Positions 50,208-60,550 of a stretch of DNA of 64,000 nucleotides are shown piece by piece (the first letter of the stretch is position 1; the number at the start of each line of letters is the position of its first letter). The position numbers and the translations under genes were made by a program. The notes beneath the pieces are model-generated. The model had not been told where the DNA came from. It did not search any database and worked only from the letters and a program-made list of their open reading frames with translations. Source of the stretch: Metridium senile (Eukaryota; Cnidaria; Anthozoa; Actiniaria; Metridiidae); assembly GCA_949775045.1 (NCBI GenBank), contig OX459105.1, positions 11,113,398 through 11,177,397 on the forward strand, given 5' to 3'.

Positions 50208-52060
50208 CCCAGTTTCGGTTACAAAGAAGCAGTTTTGGAGAAATGGCAAATAAAGGTGGTAAATTAGCAGCGCACTAGAATGGGAATTGAATTTGTGATC
50301 GATGTCAGGGGAGTTATTAAAACAAATCAGAAAAACAGACATATTGGAATTAAAACGAGCAAAATGAATGCTGAAAATTAATTGATGTTTATAATGGAAG
50401 GACTATTAAAAGCTCACGGCACGAACACGGTCAAGGAACGCCAAGGCACGCCAAAATTCTAGAAACATCACGGTCGCGGAAAGTTCACAGTAATACGAAA
50501 TCTGCTCTAATGCATATGACTGCCAGTACCTCAAATATTTGGATCAAATTATGGCCATTTCCCTCTTGGAACGACCCAACGCAAAAACTCTTTATGTTTT
50601 ATTTTGTTTTATTTTGTTTTTAATATTTTGTTTTTAATATTTTGTTTTTAATATTTTGTTTTTAATATTTTGTTTTATTTTATTTTGTTTTGTTTTGTTT
50701 TATTTTATATTCTTTGATTATGTTTTATTTATTCTTTTGTCTTCATATTTCTTTTTTCCTCTTTTTTCTTTTAGTTTTTTCCTTTTTTATCATAGATTTA
50801 GTTTTTTTAAATAGATTGTTTGTACTCAAAACTTAACAATAATTTTATTGATTGATTTATGTAAGAGCCTTGAGCTTTAGATAATACTCCTAAAACATTG
50901 CATTATTATTGTTATCATCATCATTGTTATTATTATTATTTATTGTTGTTGTTTAATTTTTTGTTATCGCTGTTGTTTTCAGCGAACTGTTAGTAATAGT
51001 TTGTTCGATATGGACTCAGTATTGAGAGCATGGATACCCCAAAAAGAGAATTTGTTTTATGAGATATCAAATTCATGTTAATTTGTAGTTTGATGCCGAC
51101 TAAGAGCCCTGACAAAAAGCGCCTTGAAAATTTTTACTAACTACAAAATCCATGGAGAGATCAATGGCTTCCGATAAAAAGACCCGCATCGTATTTGATG
51201 TAATTATTTCAGTGTATCGGTAGATGAAGATTGGACCCCACTGATTAATTATTATCATAATTGTAGTCCTGCCCTAAAACGCCTTTTAAATAAACTGAAC
51301 GGAGATAACAATGAGATATAAAATAAGGTGTAAATCATGATTATGATTATGAAACGTGAGGAATAAAGGTAACATGTGTAATACTATTTTTATGATAAAA
51401 AAAAAAAAATTTTAATTTGCGTCACAGTGTTCCAAAAGTAAGGGTACGGCCGTGGCTGCCATGACCATAAAAAATATTGTTGATTTATTGTTTATTGTAT
51501 TTGTAAGGATTTGTGTGTAATTTTATGTTGAGGGCTTCTGACCTCGTTCTAGTGTATTTTATTATTTTCATATTCTTAGAGTGAAGACATTTAACCCGTA
51601 AAACAAAATTAAATAGTCAAGGTGTAATAGTCAAATAGACACAAAAGAAAACAACATTGGGAATACATTTTTCAGTTATCAAAGGCTATATTGTTCAGTT
51701 CAAAGTAATTATATTTCAAAGCTCGCCCATTAAGTTATCTCACCAATATTCGTAGTTCTGATCAAGAAGGGGACAGTGAGATCGAGAAAAATTTAACAAG
51801 CGCCGCGGCGCTTATTCGAGTAAATACGGTACTTGTATGGGCTCCCTGGACGAACTACCACGTGCACTACATGATAGCATTTCGAGTGGTTTCTTTCTCA
51901 CAGAAATTAGGCCATTGTTAAAACTCTTCCTAAAATAGCCGAACATTGTTTTTGAAAATCATTTCCTATCACTATAATTCAAAAATCTCTATGTTTTTTT
52001 TTGTAAACAATAGATCAACTCAACACCGTGAACTAAAGACCATGAAAAATTACTAAATGA
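50208..52060. other. No gene; T-rich simple sequence
   Basis: (TTTTGTTTTAATA)-type low-complexity sequence lies at about 50595-50720 and an ATT/ATC-rich stretch at about 50905-50960. A fragment with 'gcgcttattcgagtaaatac' at 51808-51832 belongs to the repeat at 5193. Confidence 0.55.
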
Positions 52061-52064
52061 CTCG

Positions 52065-52175
52065 AACAAAAATGGAAACTAGCGAGTTAAATTAAGTAGT
52101 AAAGGCTGCGTCGGTGTTTGATATAAGAGATAAATGGAAACTAGCGAGTAAACTAGTATAGACTACGTCGGTGTT
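52065..52175. repeat. Direct duplication of about 60 bp
   Basis: 'aaatggaaactagcgagt' ... 'tacgtcggtgtttgatata' occurs twice. Confidence 0.8.
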
Positions 52176-52179
52176 TGAT

Positions 52180-52280
52180 ATAAATGATAGGTAATATAAT
52201 GAAATTTGTAACACCGTAAATAATGTTGACTACGAAGAAGGGCTAAAGCTCGAAACGTCAGTAAAGTTAAGTCAACATTT
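52180..52280 (+). repeat. Retroelement fragment with decayed hammerhead-like motif
   Basis: 'gggctaaagctcgaaacgtc' followed by 'agtaaag' and 'aagtcaacattt' matches the copies at 52308 (minus) and 53792 (plus). The 5' part of the catalytic core is altered (ACTACGAAGA). The segment before it, 'gataggtaatataatgaaat', is the inverse of sequence after the 53792 copy. Confidence 0.6.
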
Positions 52281-52307
52281 GTAACACCGTAAAAAATGTT
52301 GACTTAT

Positions 52308-52350
52308 CTTTACTGACGTTTCGAGCTTTGGCCTTTCGTCAGAGTAAAAG
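52308..52350 (-). ncRNA. Hammerhead-ribozyme-like motif, intact core
   Basis: On the minus strand helix I can form between TTTACT (52343-52348) and AGTAAA (52309-52314). The core CTGACGA (52336-52342) fits the hammerhead consensus CUGANGA. A short stem II with a CAAA loop follows, then GAAA (52319-52322), then C-GTC. The minimal helix III (AC/GU) resembles the hammerheads described in Penelope-like retroelements, which also read CTGAYGAAG...GAAACGTC. The decayed copy at 52180-52280 converges with it tail to tail. Activity is not shown; stem II has one weak pair. Confidence 0.55.
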
Positions 52351-53264
52351 AGAACGCTGAAAATAGAGCTGAACAAAAATATGGTGACACTCTGACGTCA
52401 ATTGACGAAATACTTAAACTATATAACAAAGATTGGGCACTAATTGGCACTAAGTGCCTCAGTTCTCAAATTGGTTATCTTTTATGCCTTCATGGCCAAT
52501 CATTATGTTGCTATAGCGACTAAATAAACAGTGAAACACTCTCTGCCTAAACGGTCGCCATTTTGAAATTCATAACATCAAAAAAATCAATATTTGGATT
52601 GGTTTTATTGCAAAGGAAGGTGTTGGGTTTTCGAAAACGTATGTTGAACGGGTGAAGAGGTTCTGAGATATGCATACTGTGTTGTTCTTTTCTTGGCGAA
52701 AATGAACTATTGTCTTGTGAACACTATACGCTTTTGTCCTTACAAATCCTCTATTGTTTGAACGCATCTAAAAGGCTAACTTGAATGTAGATGTAATGGT
52801 TATTAGAGTTATTCAAATTGGTCATTGACATGTTGTTTATCTTGGATGTTAATGTCGTATAACGCAATCAAATACTAATAGGTAGTAATTAGAAAGAAAC
52901 CTACTCCGTTGGAGATCAATGCTCTGAAAAATTGCTGGTTAAAGATTTGTGCTGAGGTATGCTCACATTGTGTTGTGTTTTTTTTTTGTAGTGTTGTGTT
53001 TACATAGTCGACTGCGTCGAAGCGTACAGACTTGATTTGCTTCTTCATTTTGTAGGTTTCTTCTGCATTATCACTCGCAGTTAATAATAAAGCATTCATT
53101 ATTTTTTAACTCAACTTTTTAACGAAAGAGACAAATATTCAGACTGTATTGTTTTTTTGGTTTCTTTGGTTCTGTTTAAAATTACATTTCGTATGAGGAG
53201 TATAGTATACATTGTAAAACGCATTCAAGAGTGTATTACAGGCTGTGTACGTTGCTTATAAATA

Positions 53265-53640
53265 ATAACGAACTTTATAATTATAAAAGTACTGAAAACA
53301 TCGTGAATAAGGGATAGGTAAATTTGTATTAGTTTGTCTCGCGAATGTGAAAGTTTTGGAAAGCGACGTTTCGTCAGTTCTAACTCCGTCAGAATGGCGG
53401 TCGAAAAATCGCGGTAAAAACCTTACGACATAATAACGAACTATATAATTATAGAAGTACTCAAAACATCGTGGATAAGGGATAGGTAAATTTGTATTCG
53501 GTTTGTCTCATGAATGTGGAAGGTTTGGAACGCGACGTTTCGTTTCTAACACAGGATGGCGGTCGAAAGATCGCGGTACAAACCTTACAACATTCATAAG
53601 AAACTTGAATAACATTTTACCTAATAACGAACTTTGCTAT
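53265..53640. repeat. Tandem duplication, about 165 bp x 2.2
   Basis: 'ataataacgaact.tataatta', 'agggataggtaaatttgtat' and 'gcgacgtttcgt' with 'atggcggtcgaaa.atcgcg' recur in order from about 53265 and 53430. A third unit starts near 53623. Confidence 0.9.
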
Positions 53641-53791
53641 ACATGCTATACATAATAGAGTATAAACGTAATTAAACGCAACGCATCCAAGAGTTACTTT
53701 CAGATTAATTGTGTAAGCACGCATTAACAATCAGCTTAAAATAATATTATTTCTAATTAATACTAGCATGCATGATAACATCTATATAGCA

Positions 53792-53833
53792 TTTTACTCC
53801 GACGAAGGGCTAAAGCTCGAAACGTCAGTAAAG
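53792..53833 (+). ncRNA. Hammerhead-ribozyme-like motif, one core change
   Basis: Helix I TTTACT/AGTAAA, core CCGACGA (the consensus CUGANGA with U to C at the second position), stem II GGGC-TAAA-GCTC, then GAAAC-GTC. 'aagtcaacattttttacggt' follows, as in the 52308 copy. Because that uridine is conserved in active hammerheads, this copy is probably inactive. Confidence 0.45.
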
Positions 53834-54442
53834 CTGATAAGTCAACATTTTTTACGGTGTTTCATAGATTTCATTATATTACCTATCGTCTATATATATA
53901 GCATTGTTAGATTTATGTTAGAGTTGCTGTCAGATTCAAATTGTGTAGCTGCTTGTGCAATAAAACTCAACTCCGCGACGATCATATACTCATACACAAT
54001 TTAAAACTCAAGTAGCAAATAAATACCACGTGTTATATATTTATATTTATTGCACATTGTTATATCATTACCATGTACGGTTACCATTGATATATTGAGA
54101 AGCTTAGAGTGTTGATAAATAGCTAGCTACGCTTTGTTTGTTTTTTATTGTTTTGACGAGAAATATGCCAAAGAAAATTGAAATTAAAACTTATGCCAAT
54201 AAGGACTGTTTTGCAATATGTTCATAAATTATCACTGAAATAAATATCATTAACCTGAAAACCAAACAACCGAGCAAACTAAAATATCAACAAACAAACA
54301 AAAACAAAGAATCCGCAAAAACGAACGAACAAAGTATAAGCAAGCAAAACAAACAAAAACAAATACACATACACGTTTGCTGCGAGCAAAAAGCAAACAA
54401 ACAAATAACCAATAACTGATCACTCTATCATGCAGTCAGTCA

Positions 54443-54637
54443 GGCCTCGTCTACACGAATCCGATCCGGCTGAAACCGCATAGAAATATTTGCGTCCACA
54501 CGAATCCTGTTGATCGTTTCCAATTCAAAAGTATGCAGTTTCGGTGACCGGATTCACTGGATTCGTGTGGACGATAGGCCGATTCGCATCAAAAAGTATG
54601 CGGTTTCAAAAGTATCCGGATCCGTGTAGACGGGGTC
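54443..54637. mobile_element. MITE, about 195 bp
   Basis: Ends AGGCCTCGTCTACACGAATC and the near-inverse (rc AGACCCCGTCTACACGGATC), with inner inverted 'ttcaaaagtat' words. The target duplication is not clear. Confidence 0.8.
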
Positions 54638-54686
54638 TCACAATGATTACCATGTATTCAATACTCCAGTTTCGCGTTGCATAGCC

Positions 54687-54781
54687 GGTATCGTATAGTT
54701 GTATAGTACCGTATAGTTACATAGTATCGTATAGTTGTATAGTACCGTATAGTTGCATAGTATCGTATAGTTGTATAGTAC
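54687..54781. repeat. Minisatellite 'GTATAGTTGTATAGTACC'
   Basis: Units of about 17 bp alternate 'ttgtatagtaccgtatag' and 'ttacatagtatcgtatag', about six in all. It abuts the next MITE. Confidence 0.9.
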
Positions 54782-54957
54782 TATTTGACAAAAAGCGCAT
54801 TTGCACAGGTAAAATCTCGATTCGGAGTAAATTTAAATGATTGTGTTTTCAATTGTTTAGCGGAAGCATTTTCCCGTGCTTGCCTTGGAATTTGTGAATA
54901 TGTTTACAACAAATTGAGGCTTAGCTAGTGCAAAAATGCACGTCTTTTGTCAAATAG
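54782..54957. mobile_element. MITE, 176 bp, TA duplication
   Basis: Ends CTATTTGACAAAA and the inverse are flanked by TA (54780-54781 and 54958-54959), with TGCA-containing inner arms. It ends about 108 bp before the Tctex1 gene at 55066 and so lies in that gene's probable promoter region. Confidence 0.9.
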
Positions 54958-55065
54958 TACAGCGGTACTAGATAACGTGAAACTGGTTTATTCTGAATAA
55001 ACGCTCAACTGAAGTATCTTTTTACACAGGGATCTCCAAAATAATTTACAAGACAAACTGAAAGT

Positions 55066-55761
55066 ATGGATCAAGCTAACCTAGGGATTCCAATCTTCAA
55101 GAAACCAACAGAAACAAACAACAACAAAGACAACGACAGTAACGAAAGCAATGAAGAAGATATTGCTGCTGCACTAAGTTTTGCAATGGTCGCCAAAGCC
55201 AAAGTCCTAGCAGGTCGGGCAAGAAGAAGATCTCTATTCGACTGTGAAACCCGCGTCGAAGCCGACATAGGGCAGTCGACTGTATCGCATGCAGATTTTC
55301 CCGCGTCGCCTCCGACATCGCTTACCGCGTCGACCGACGCCGAAAATGGGACAAACGAGCTTGGCTTAGATAGAATGATGGTCTATGAAATAATTGAGCA
55401 GGAAATGGGCAAAAAACTAGCAGGAAAGTATTACGATCCCTCACAGTGCGATATTTACTCCAAGCAAATTGTAACCGCCGTCAAAGACAGAATCGCTGCT
55501 TTAAGTATCAAGAACTTTAAGATTGTTTGTATTTGTTATATTACCAAGCGTGTAACTCCTGCCATGAAGCTTGAAAGTGGCTGTGCGTGGGACGAGCTTA
55601 TTGCTACCGTTGACAAAGATAGTTTTGCTGACTGTGTCTTTCAGAACGAGTTTATTTCAGCAGTAGCGTCAGTATATGGTGTTTGTTGCCAGAGAGTGCC
55701 ACAAAAGCTTGCAAGGAGGAGCTCGAGCTTTCCTAAGACTAGTAGAGCTGAGCTCAGATGA
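55066..55761 (+). CDS. Divergent Tctex1-domain dynein light chain-like protein
   Basis: A single-exon frame of 231 residues. Residues 1-100 are a low-complexity region with an Asn/Asp/Glu-rich part (18-33), an Ala-rich helical part (33-50) and a basic 'RARRRS' (51-56). A Tctex1-like domain covers about 104-208. It comprises 'MMVYEIIEQEMGKKLAGKYY' (104-123), a helix 'YSKQIVTAVKDRIAAL' (131-146), the strand 'KNFKIVCICYIT' (149-160), 'SGCAWDEL' (171-178) in place of the usual ASRCLWD, and 'NEFISAVASVYGVCCQ' (194-209). A basic Ser/Arg tail of 22 residues follows, unusual because the domain normally ends the protein. Function as a dynein light chain is inferred from the family. The altered hallmark and the tail suggest a specialised or poorly constrained paralogue. 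The gene at 1491 is a relative on the same strand. Confidence 0.82.
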   Translation: MDQANLGIPIFKKPTETNNNKDNDSNESNEEDIAAALSFAMVAKAKVLAGRARRRSLFDCETRVEADIGQSTVSHADFPASPPTSLTASTDAENGTNELGLDRMMVYEIIEQEMGKKLAGKYYDPSQCDIYSKQIVTAVKDRIAALSIKNFKIVCICYITKRVTPAMKLESGCAWDELIATVDKDSFADCVFQNEFISAVASVYGVCCQRVPQKLARRSSSFPKTSRAELR

Positions 55762-55945
55762 TCGATGTTTGATTTAAAAACTAAACTTAACCATGGAAAT
55801 TTGCAGATAAAACACTTGACGAAACAAAGTCATATTTTTACAATCTGATCAATTCAACTAATTGTACATATAATATACTGTTTATTAGAAAAGTGTTACT
55901 CTCGGAATACAACAACAACAACATGTACAGAAGCAGTGCATAAAA

Positions 55946-56266
55946 CCCGGGGGGGGGGGGGGGGGGGGGGGGTTCTCCCTTAAAAAAATGGATAGGTGTG
56001 CTCAACGAACGGTTTTGAAAATGACCCTAAAAGGTTCGCATAAATTAATTCAAATACTGATTTCAGACCCTAAAAGGTATGACCACATCTAACATTTGTT
56101 TAAATTTAAAATCTATGTATATATGTATAATCTTAAGTTCGAAAACTGACCCTAAAAGGTACGGTGCCAGTTCGAAACCCTAAAAGGTACGCGAGGGTCT
56201 TATAAACGACCCTAAAAGGTCCGTCGAGCACCCCTATCCATTTTGTACGGGAGTCCCCTCCCCGGG
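55946..56266. mobile_element. MITE, 321 bp, 7-8 bp duplication
   Basis: Ends CCCGGGG... and ...CCCCGGG are followed inward by inverted 'aaatggataggtgtgctc' and its counterpart. They are flanked by GCATAAAA (55938-55945) and ACATAAAA (56267-56274), a hAT-like 8-bp duplication with one mismatch. A run of about 23 G is at 55949-55972, and 'accctaaaaggt' recurs five times inside. It lies just 3' of the Tctex1 gene. Confidence 0.85.
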
Positions 56267-56274
56267 ACATAAAA

Positions 56275-57029
56275 ACAGCGCACGCAGAAGCCGAGAACAA
56301 CAGCAGCAACCACAACAACAGCATGTAGCAGCTACAAAGACAGCACTCACAAAAACAAACAAGAACAAGCATATTAAACAACAACTAATATGTACGTGCT
56401 CAACATCAATAAGAAGAAATTATTTAATAACGGCAACGTAACGTTAATTAAGAGGACAACAATTGTATGCTTTTCTGCCTTGCTTTCCTACACAAGGTAT
56501 GCATTTGCCATGTCAATTGTCTTAATTGTTAATCAGGATGTATAATTGATATTAAAATGGATGGTACATGTAGGCTTCATGTTTTTATATGTCTTAGATT
56601 TGCAGCAGAACGTTTCACCATATGGAAATACCATTGAAATCGGGTGCATTTTTAGTTCTCAGTGTCTTGATTGGGCATGGATTTTTATTATTTTGAACTG
56701 TATGTTGTTTAGACCTCATGCGGTACATTCTTATCCAAAACTAGGTCGTGTATGAATGCACAAACACCGTACATGTATGAATGCACGTATCACATAATTC
56801 TTTACATGGATCCTGCACTGATTGTAATTTTTCCTAAGCTTTATAATAATCCTTAGTTAATACTTCAGTACGAAATACTACTTACTATCAACTCTACTGG
56901 ACCAAATATACCCCGCCCATTTATATCAAGTTTTCACCTGTTCAAGAATCCGCAATGTTTCATTTGCGGATCTAGCCTGATTTTCAGAGCGGGCCTGGGT
57001 CCTATGCTATCAATTTCTCCCCAACATTC
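56275..57029. other. No gene recognised
   Basis: A 69-residue frame at 56546-56755 shows nothing recognisable. No repeats are seen. Confidence 0.45.
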
Positions 57030-57620
57030 TCTGGTATATTTCTTTAGCTTATATAATAAATTAGCTAATTCTAGAAAACTTACCAGTTAATTTAGCCCTC
57101 AGGCTCAACTTATATATATACAATTGTAAAACGAAAACTATTTATATATACATGGTTTTTTATTTATTGTACTTTTTTTATTGTTAAATTGTCAAATTGA
57201 ATGTAAATTTAATGAGCAATACAATTTGATTTGATTTGATTTGATACAAAAGTTATTAATAAATATGTGAAATCAAATCAAATCAAATCAAATTGTATTG
57301 CTCATTACTGAATTAACATTAAACTTGACAATATTTTACAGGGAAAAAAATACAATGAATAAAAAACCATATATATATAAATTGTTTTCTTTTTACAATT
57401 GTATATATATATATATATTTGGTTGGCGGTTTGGGCCTATTATACTGTTGGCGGTTTGACGCGTCGGTTTTCGGTTTTTCGCAATTTCTTGCGGCGGTTA
57501 ACGGAAAAACATGACGAGAAATAGCGGTTTTGCGGTATGACGAACCCCTATAATTGCCCCCCCCCCCCCCCCAGTCTTTATGTTGCTAATTTATTATATA
57601 AGCTAAGGAATTATACAAGA
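57030..57620. repeat. Inverted duplication with (GATTT)n centre
   Basis: The left arm (about 57040-57245) has 'agcttatataataaattagc', 'aaccatg.atatataaat' words and 'gagcaatacaatttgatttg'. The right arm (about 57260-57610) has the same in reverse. The centre is (GATTT)n facing (AAATC)n, like two retroelement 3' tails. The right arm is interrupted at about 57420-57573 by a 'gcggtt'-rich segment ending in a poly-C run. Confidence 0.85.
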
Positions 57621-58404
57621 AAGTTAATTAAATAGAAAGGAAAAATGACTTGGAGCTATTATCGTGGTCACTGAACGGAACTGTGAAAAGGTCAATTTCG
57701 GAATGTCCTAATAGTAGTGACAAGCCTACACTGCTATTCAATAACCATTGTGAACGGGCAGCGAACGCAGTCATTATAGAGTGTCCCCTGGGAATCACCT
57801 CAAAGAAGTTGTAAACAACTTAACGTTCTTAAATATTCTGTTGCGCACAAGTTAATTCAGTCAACAAAAGAACGCGAGGGTTCATGCTAGTAAAAACGTT
57901 TTAAGATTTAAGATTCGAAACAGAGCTTAGAGGTTCCAATATTGAAGTTAAAATATCAAAATTTGCGTGCAGCAATCATTGAGGTACGAAAGAAGTAGAC
58001 GAAGTGTAAAGAAATCTGATTACAAGTACAAAAACTGAAGTCAGATTCACGAACTTATATCGCAGTTTGCATCTGTGCGAACCGTAATTCGGGAAGCAAG
58101 TTTGATGCACGACACTCGAAACTGAAAACAAAAACCAATACCAACGCAAGGAAGATAAAGTTGAAAAAGGACTAAAAAAATATCGAACAAACAAATCCAC
58201 ATTGATAAACGGAATTGTAAAATTTGGTTGCTCCATTGTTAGAACATTGTTTGTATTCTACTGGAAGGCCATTGGAACTGAAAGTCAGAACAAAGAAGAA
58301 AAGTACTGAAGTAAAAGCGACCAGAACCGAAGTACTGCAAGAAAGTGTTGAGCATAAGTCGACGAACAAGCTAGGAGAGAAGTTGTTCCTGATCTGAAAA
58401 CAAA

Positions 58405-58749
58405 ATGTCAAACATTAGTGAAACCCCTGGCCGACCAAGAAGCAGCTCGTTCGAACTGTGTCGACCATCATCTAATAAAGCGGCAGCTCCAGATTACGGT
58501 AGCTTTACTGTAACCCACACAGATGTACCTTCACAGCACAAGCACAATCGCCGTTCCAAGTCCTTGGGAAACATTAAGGACTCTTTACAATCTTTTGAAG
58601 AGAAAAATGCATTTGCTAAACTTCTTCGATCCAGACTGAATCGATCTAGTGATTCTATGAGTAATAAGTCTTGGTCTTCTTCCGAATGTGATATGGTGAT
58701 CTATGAGGAGGATGAGGAGGAGGATATGAATGATTCACCAAAAGTTTGA
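58405..58749 (+). CDS. Unrecognised Ser-rich protein with acidic C-terminus
   Basis: A single frame of 114 residues starting 'MSNISETPGRPRSSSFELCR'. The composition is ordered: a Ser/Pro/Arg-rich start, a basic 'HKHNRRSKSLGNIKDSLQSF' (46-65), a possible short helix 'EEKNAFAKLLRSRLNR' (65-80), a Ser-rich part (81-94) and an acidic 'EEDEEEDMND' (101-110). It has no known domain. The SRS-like 'RPRSSSFE' and 'RRSKSLG' patterns look like phosphorylation sites (inference). It lies 2.6 kb after the Tctex1 gene, whose own N-terminal region has similar Ser/Arg composition; a relation is not shown. Codon composition is more gene-like than in neighbouring frames, and a long upstream AT/GA leader could be its 5' UTR. 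Confidence 0.55.
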   Translation: MSNISETPGRPRSSSFELCRPSSNKAAAPDYGSFTVTHTDVPSQHKHNRRSKSLGNIKDSLQSFEEKNAFAKLLRSRLNRSSDSMSNKSWSSSECDMVIYEEDEEEDMNDSPKV

Positions 58750-59095
58750 TACTGAGAATTGGCAATCGATGAAAATATGACGAGAAGGACAAATAACACG
58801 GTCTCTAACGTTAAATAAATACTGAAGACATATACAGATTATCCAGAAATAGCTCACACGAAGATAGGGAAGAATGCGCTGGTTTACCAAAAAGTGATCC
58901 GTACAGTTATGGATAAATTATGCCTGATACATACAAAGATGATATAGTCCATGCGCAGGAAGTATGTGAAAGAAATAACTAACGGAACCTTAGTTAAACA
59001 AAAATTGTGCAAATTTATGCTAATTCAATTGTTTAATTAGCACTATTTTGTACTATTTAGTCATTTGTATTTGGTGGATACACATGGATACGCAA

Positions 59096-59315
59096 ATTTC
59101 AAAAAATCGTTGTCGCAGCTCAAGCCGGCACAAGCATCATGCCAAGACAAAAATGAATGCTTGTTTTGTGCTGGCATGTATTGAAATAAGACTTGTTATC
59201 TAGTAAAGAATTATTAGATATTCAAATAACAAAACGTGCTTGTTATTGCATTACAATCAATTTTGTCACGTGGTTTTTAAACACTACGACAACGTTTTTT
59301 GAAATAGGTGTATAG
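59096..59315. mobile_element. MITE, second copy of the 13016 family
   Basis: 'tttcaaaaaatcgttgtcgc' on the left and 'cgacaacgttttttgaaata' with GGTG on the right form the terminal repeats. The left tip is degraded. The interior has 'caagcatcatgccaagacaa', shared with 12895-12980. Confidence 0.8.
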
Positions 59316-59477
59316 TGTTAGAACTCTATTTAACATGCCTTTTGGCAATCATTTAATATCAGACATCAAGGACATTAAGCTACGGTGCAAGTCTAGTTAT
59401 AAGATCATCTCTTTCTGGGGTCGTTTTTAGATTTGAAATAACTATAGCAAACACAAAGCGCGTAAATGCGGAGATCT

Positions 59478-59616
59478 GGGTCCAGTTGTACGAAGCCTGG
59501 ATAAAGTTATCCACAGGATAAAAGTTATCTAGTGTATACAATTTGTATAGGTTTTATCTGTTGGATAGGGATTAATCTGGTGGATAGCGCTATTCAGGCT
59601 TCGTATAACCGGCTCC
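59478..59616. mobile_element. MITE, 139 bp
   Basis: Ends GGGTCCAGTTGTACGAAGCC and the near-inverse (rc GGAGCCGGTTATACGAAGCC), with inner inverted 'ggataaa.ttatcc' words. The target duplication is unclear. Confidence 0.85.
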
Positions 59617-60085
59617 TGATGTTCAAACAATGCTTTTGTTAATATATAAACTAAAACATACTTAAATATGGTATTTTTTTAATCAGGTTGTTATAAAACA
59701 AAGATAAAATATAATGTATATTTTAAATTTGATAATTATGAATCCTGACTGCAATTTCAGAATTTTTAATAGTATATTTTAAAGGTTGATATTATTATAT
59801 GATATATATATAATAGTTGTCAAATCAACAATGTATAGTAAATTCTATTTATCGTACTATAACCGCTGACGATGGATATAATATTTCTGAACAGTATTGC
59901 TTGCAAAATTAAAGATGTGTACATATATTATATTTAATATTTTGTAAAACATCTAAGGTTGCTCTAACAGGTGTATATAGAGTCAGAGCAAGGTAATTTG
60001 TTTTCAAGGTTTAATTTAATGTAAATAAGAGTGATTGACTATACCATTTATCATTTTTAATTTTAAAATAAAATCGATTCACCCC
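59617..60085. other. No gene recognised
   Basis: Strongly AT-rich with no supported feature. Confidence 0.45.
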
Positions 60086-60550
60086 AGAATCTCACAATTT
60101 TATAATGATGAAGAAGATAATATAAGGGGGCTTTCATTTATTAGTGTATGCCCAGTTTATAACTAAAGCTGCATAAAATTAGTAACAACCTGCCCCTATA
60201 TATAGCTTCCGAAAATAACGTGACCCCCCTTAATATTGCCGACCTCCCTATACACTAATAAATGAAAGCCCCCTAATGATGATGATGATGGTGCTGGTGA
60301 GGATGATATTGATGGCGGATGATGGTTTGAACATGATGATTGACCTCAGAATTTCACGAGAATGTATGAGAATATACAGATTATTATGATGATGAAGAGA
60401 TAATGATGATGATGATGATAATGATGGTTGTGGTGGTGAGGATGGTAATGATGATGATGATAATGATGACGGGATGATGATTTAAACATGTCTTTACCTG
60501 AGAATCTCACGAGAATGTACAATTTTATAATGTAATTTATCACCCCAAAA
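60086..60550. repeat. Repeated unit with (GAT)n stretches
   Basis: 'cagaatctcac' ... 'aatttataatgatgatg' occurs near 60085, 60347 and 60490, separated by GATGAT-type tracts (60276-60320, 60386-60480). The His-rich minus-strand frame is a translation of these tracts. The MITE at 60126 sits in the first unit. Confidence 0.75.
60126..60273. mobile_element. MITE, 148 bp, TAA duplication
   Basis: Perfect ends GGGGGCTTTCATTTATTAGT (and further) with the inverse, flanked by TAA (60123-60125 and 60274-60276). The duplication fits PIF/Harbinger derivatives. Confidence 0.92.
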
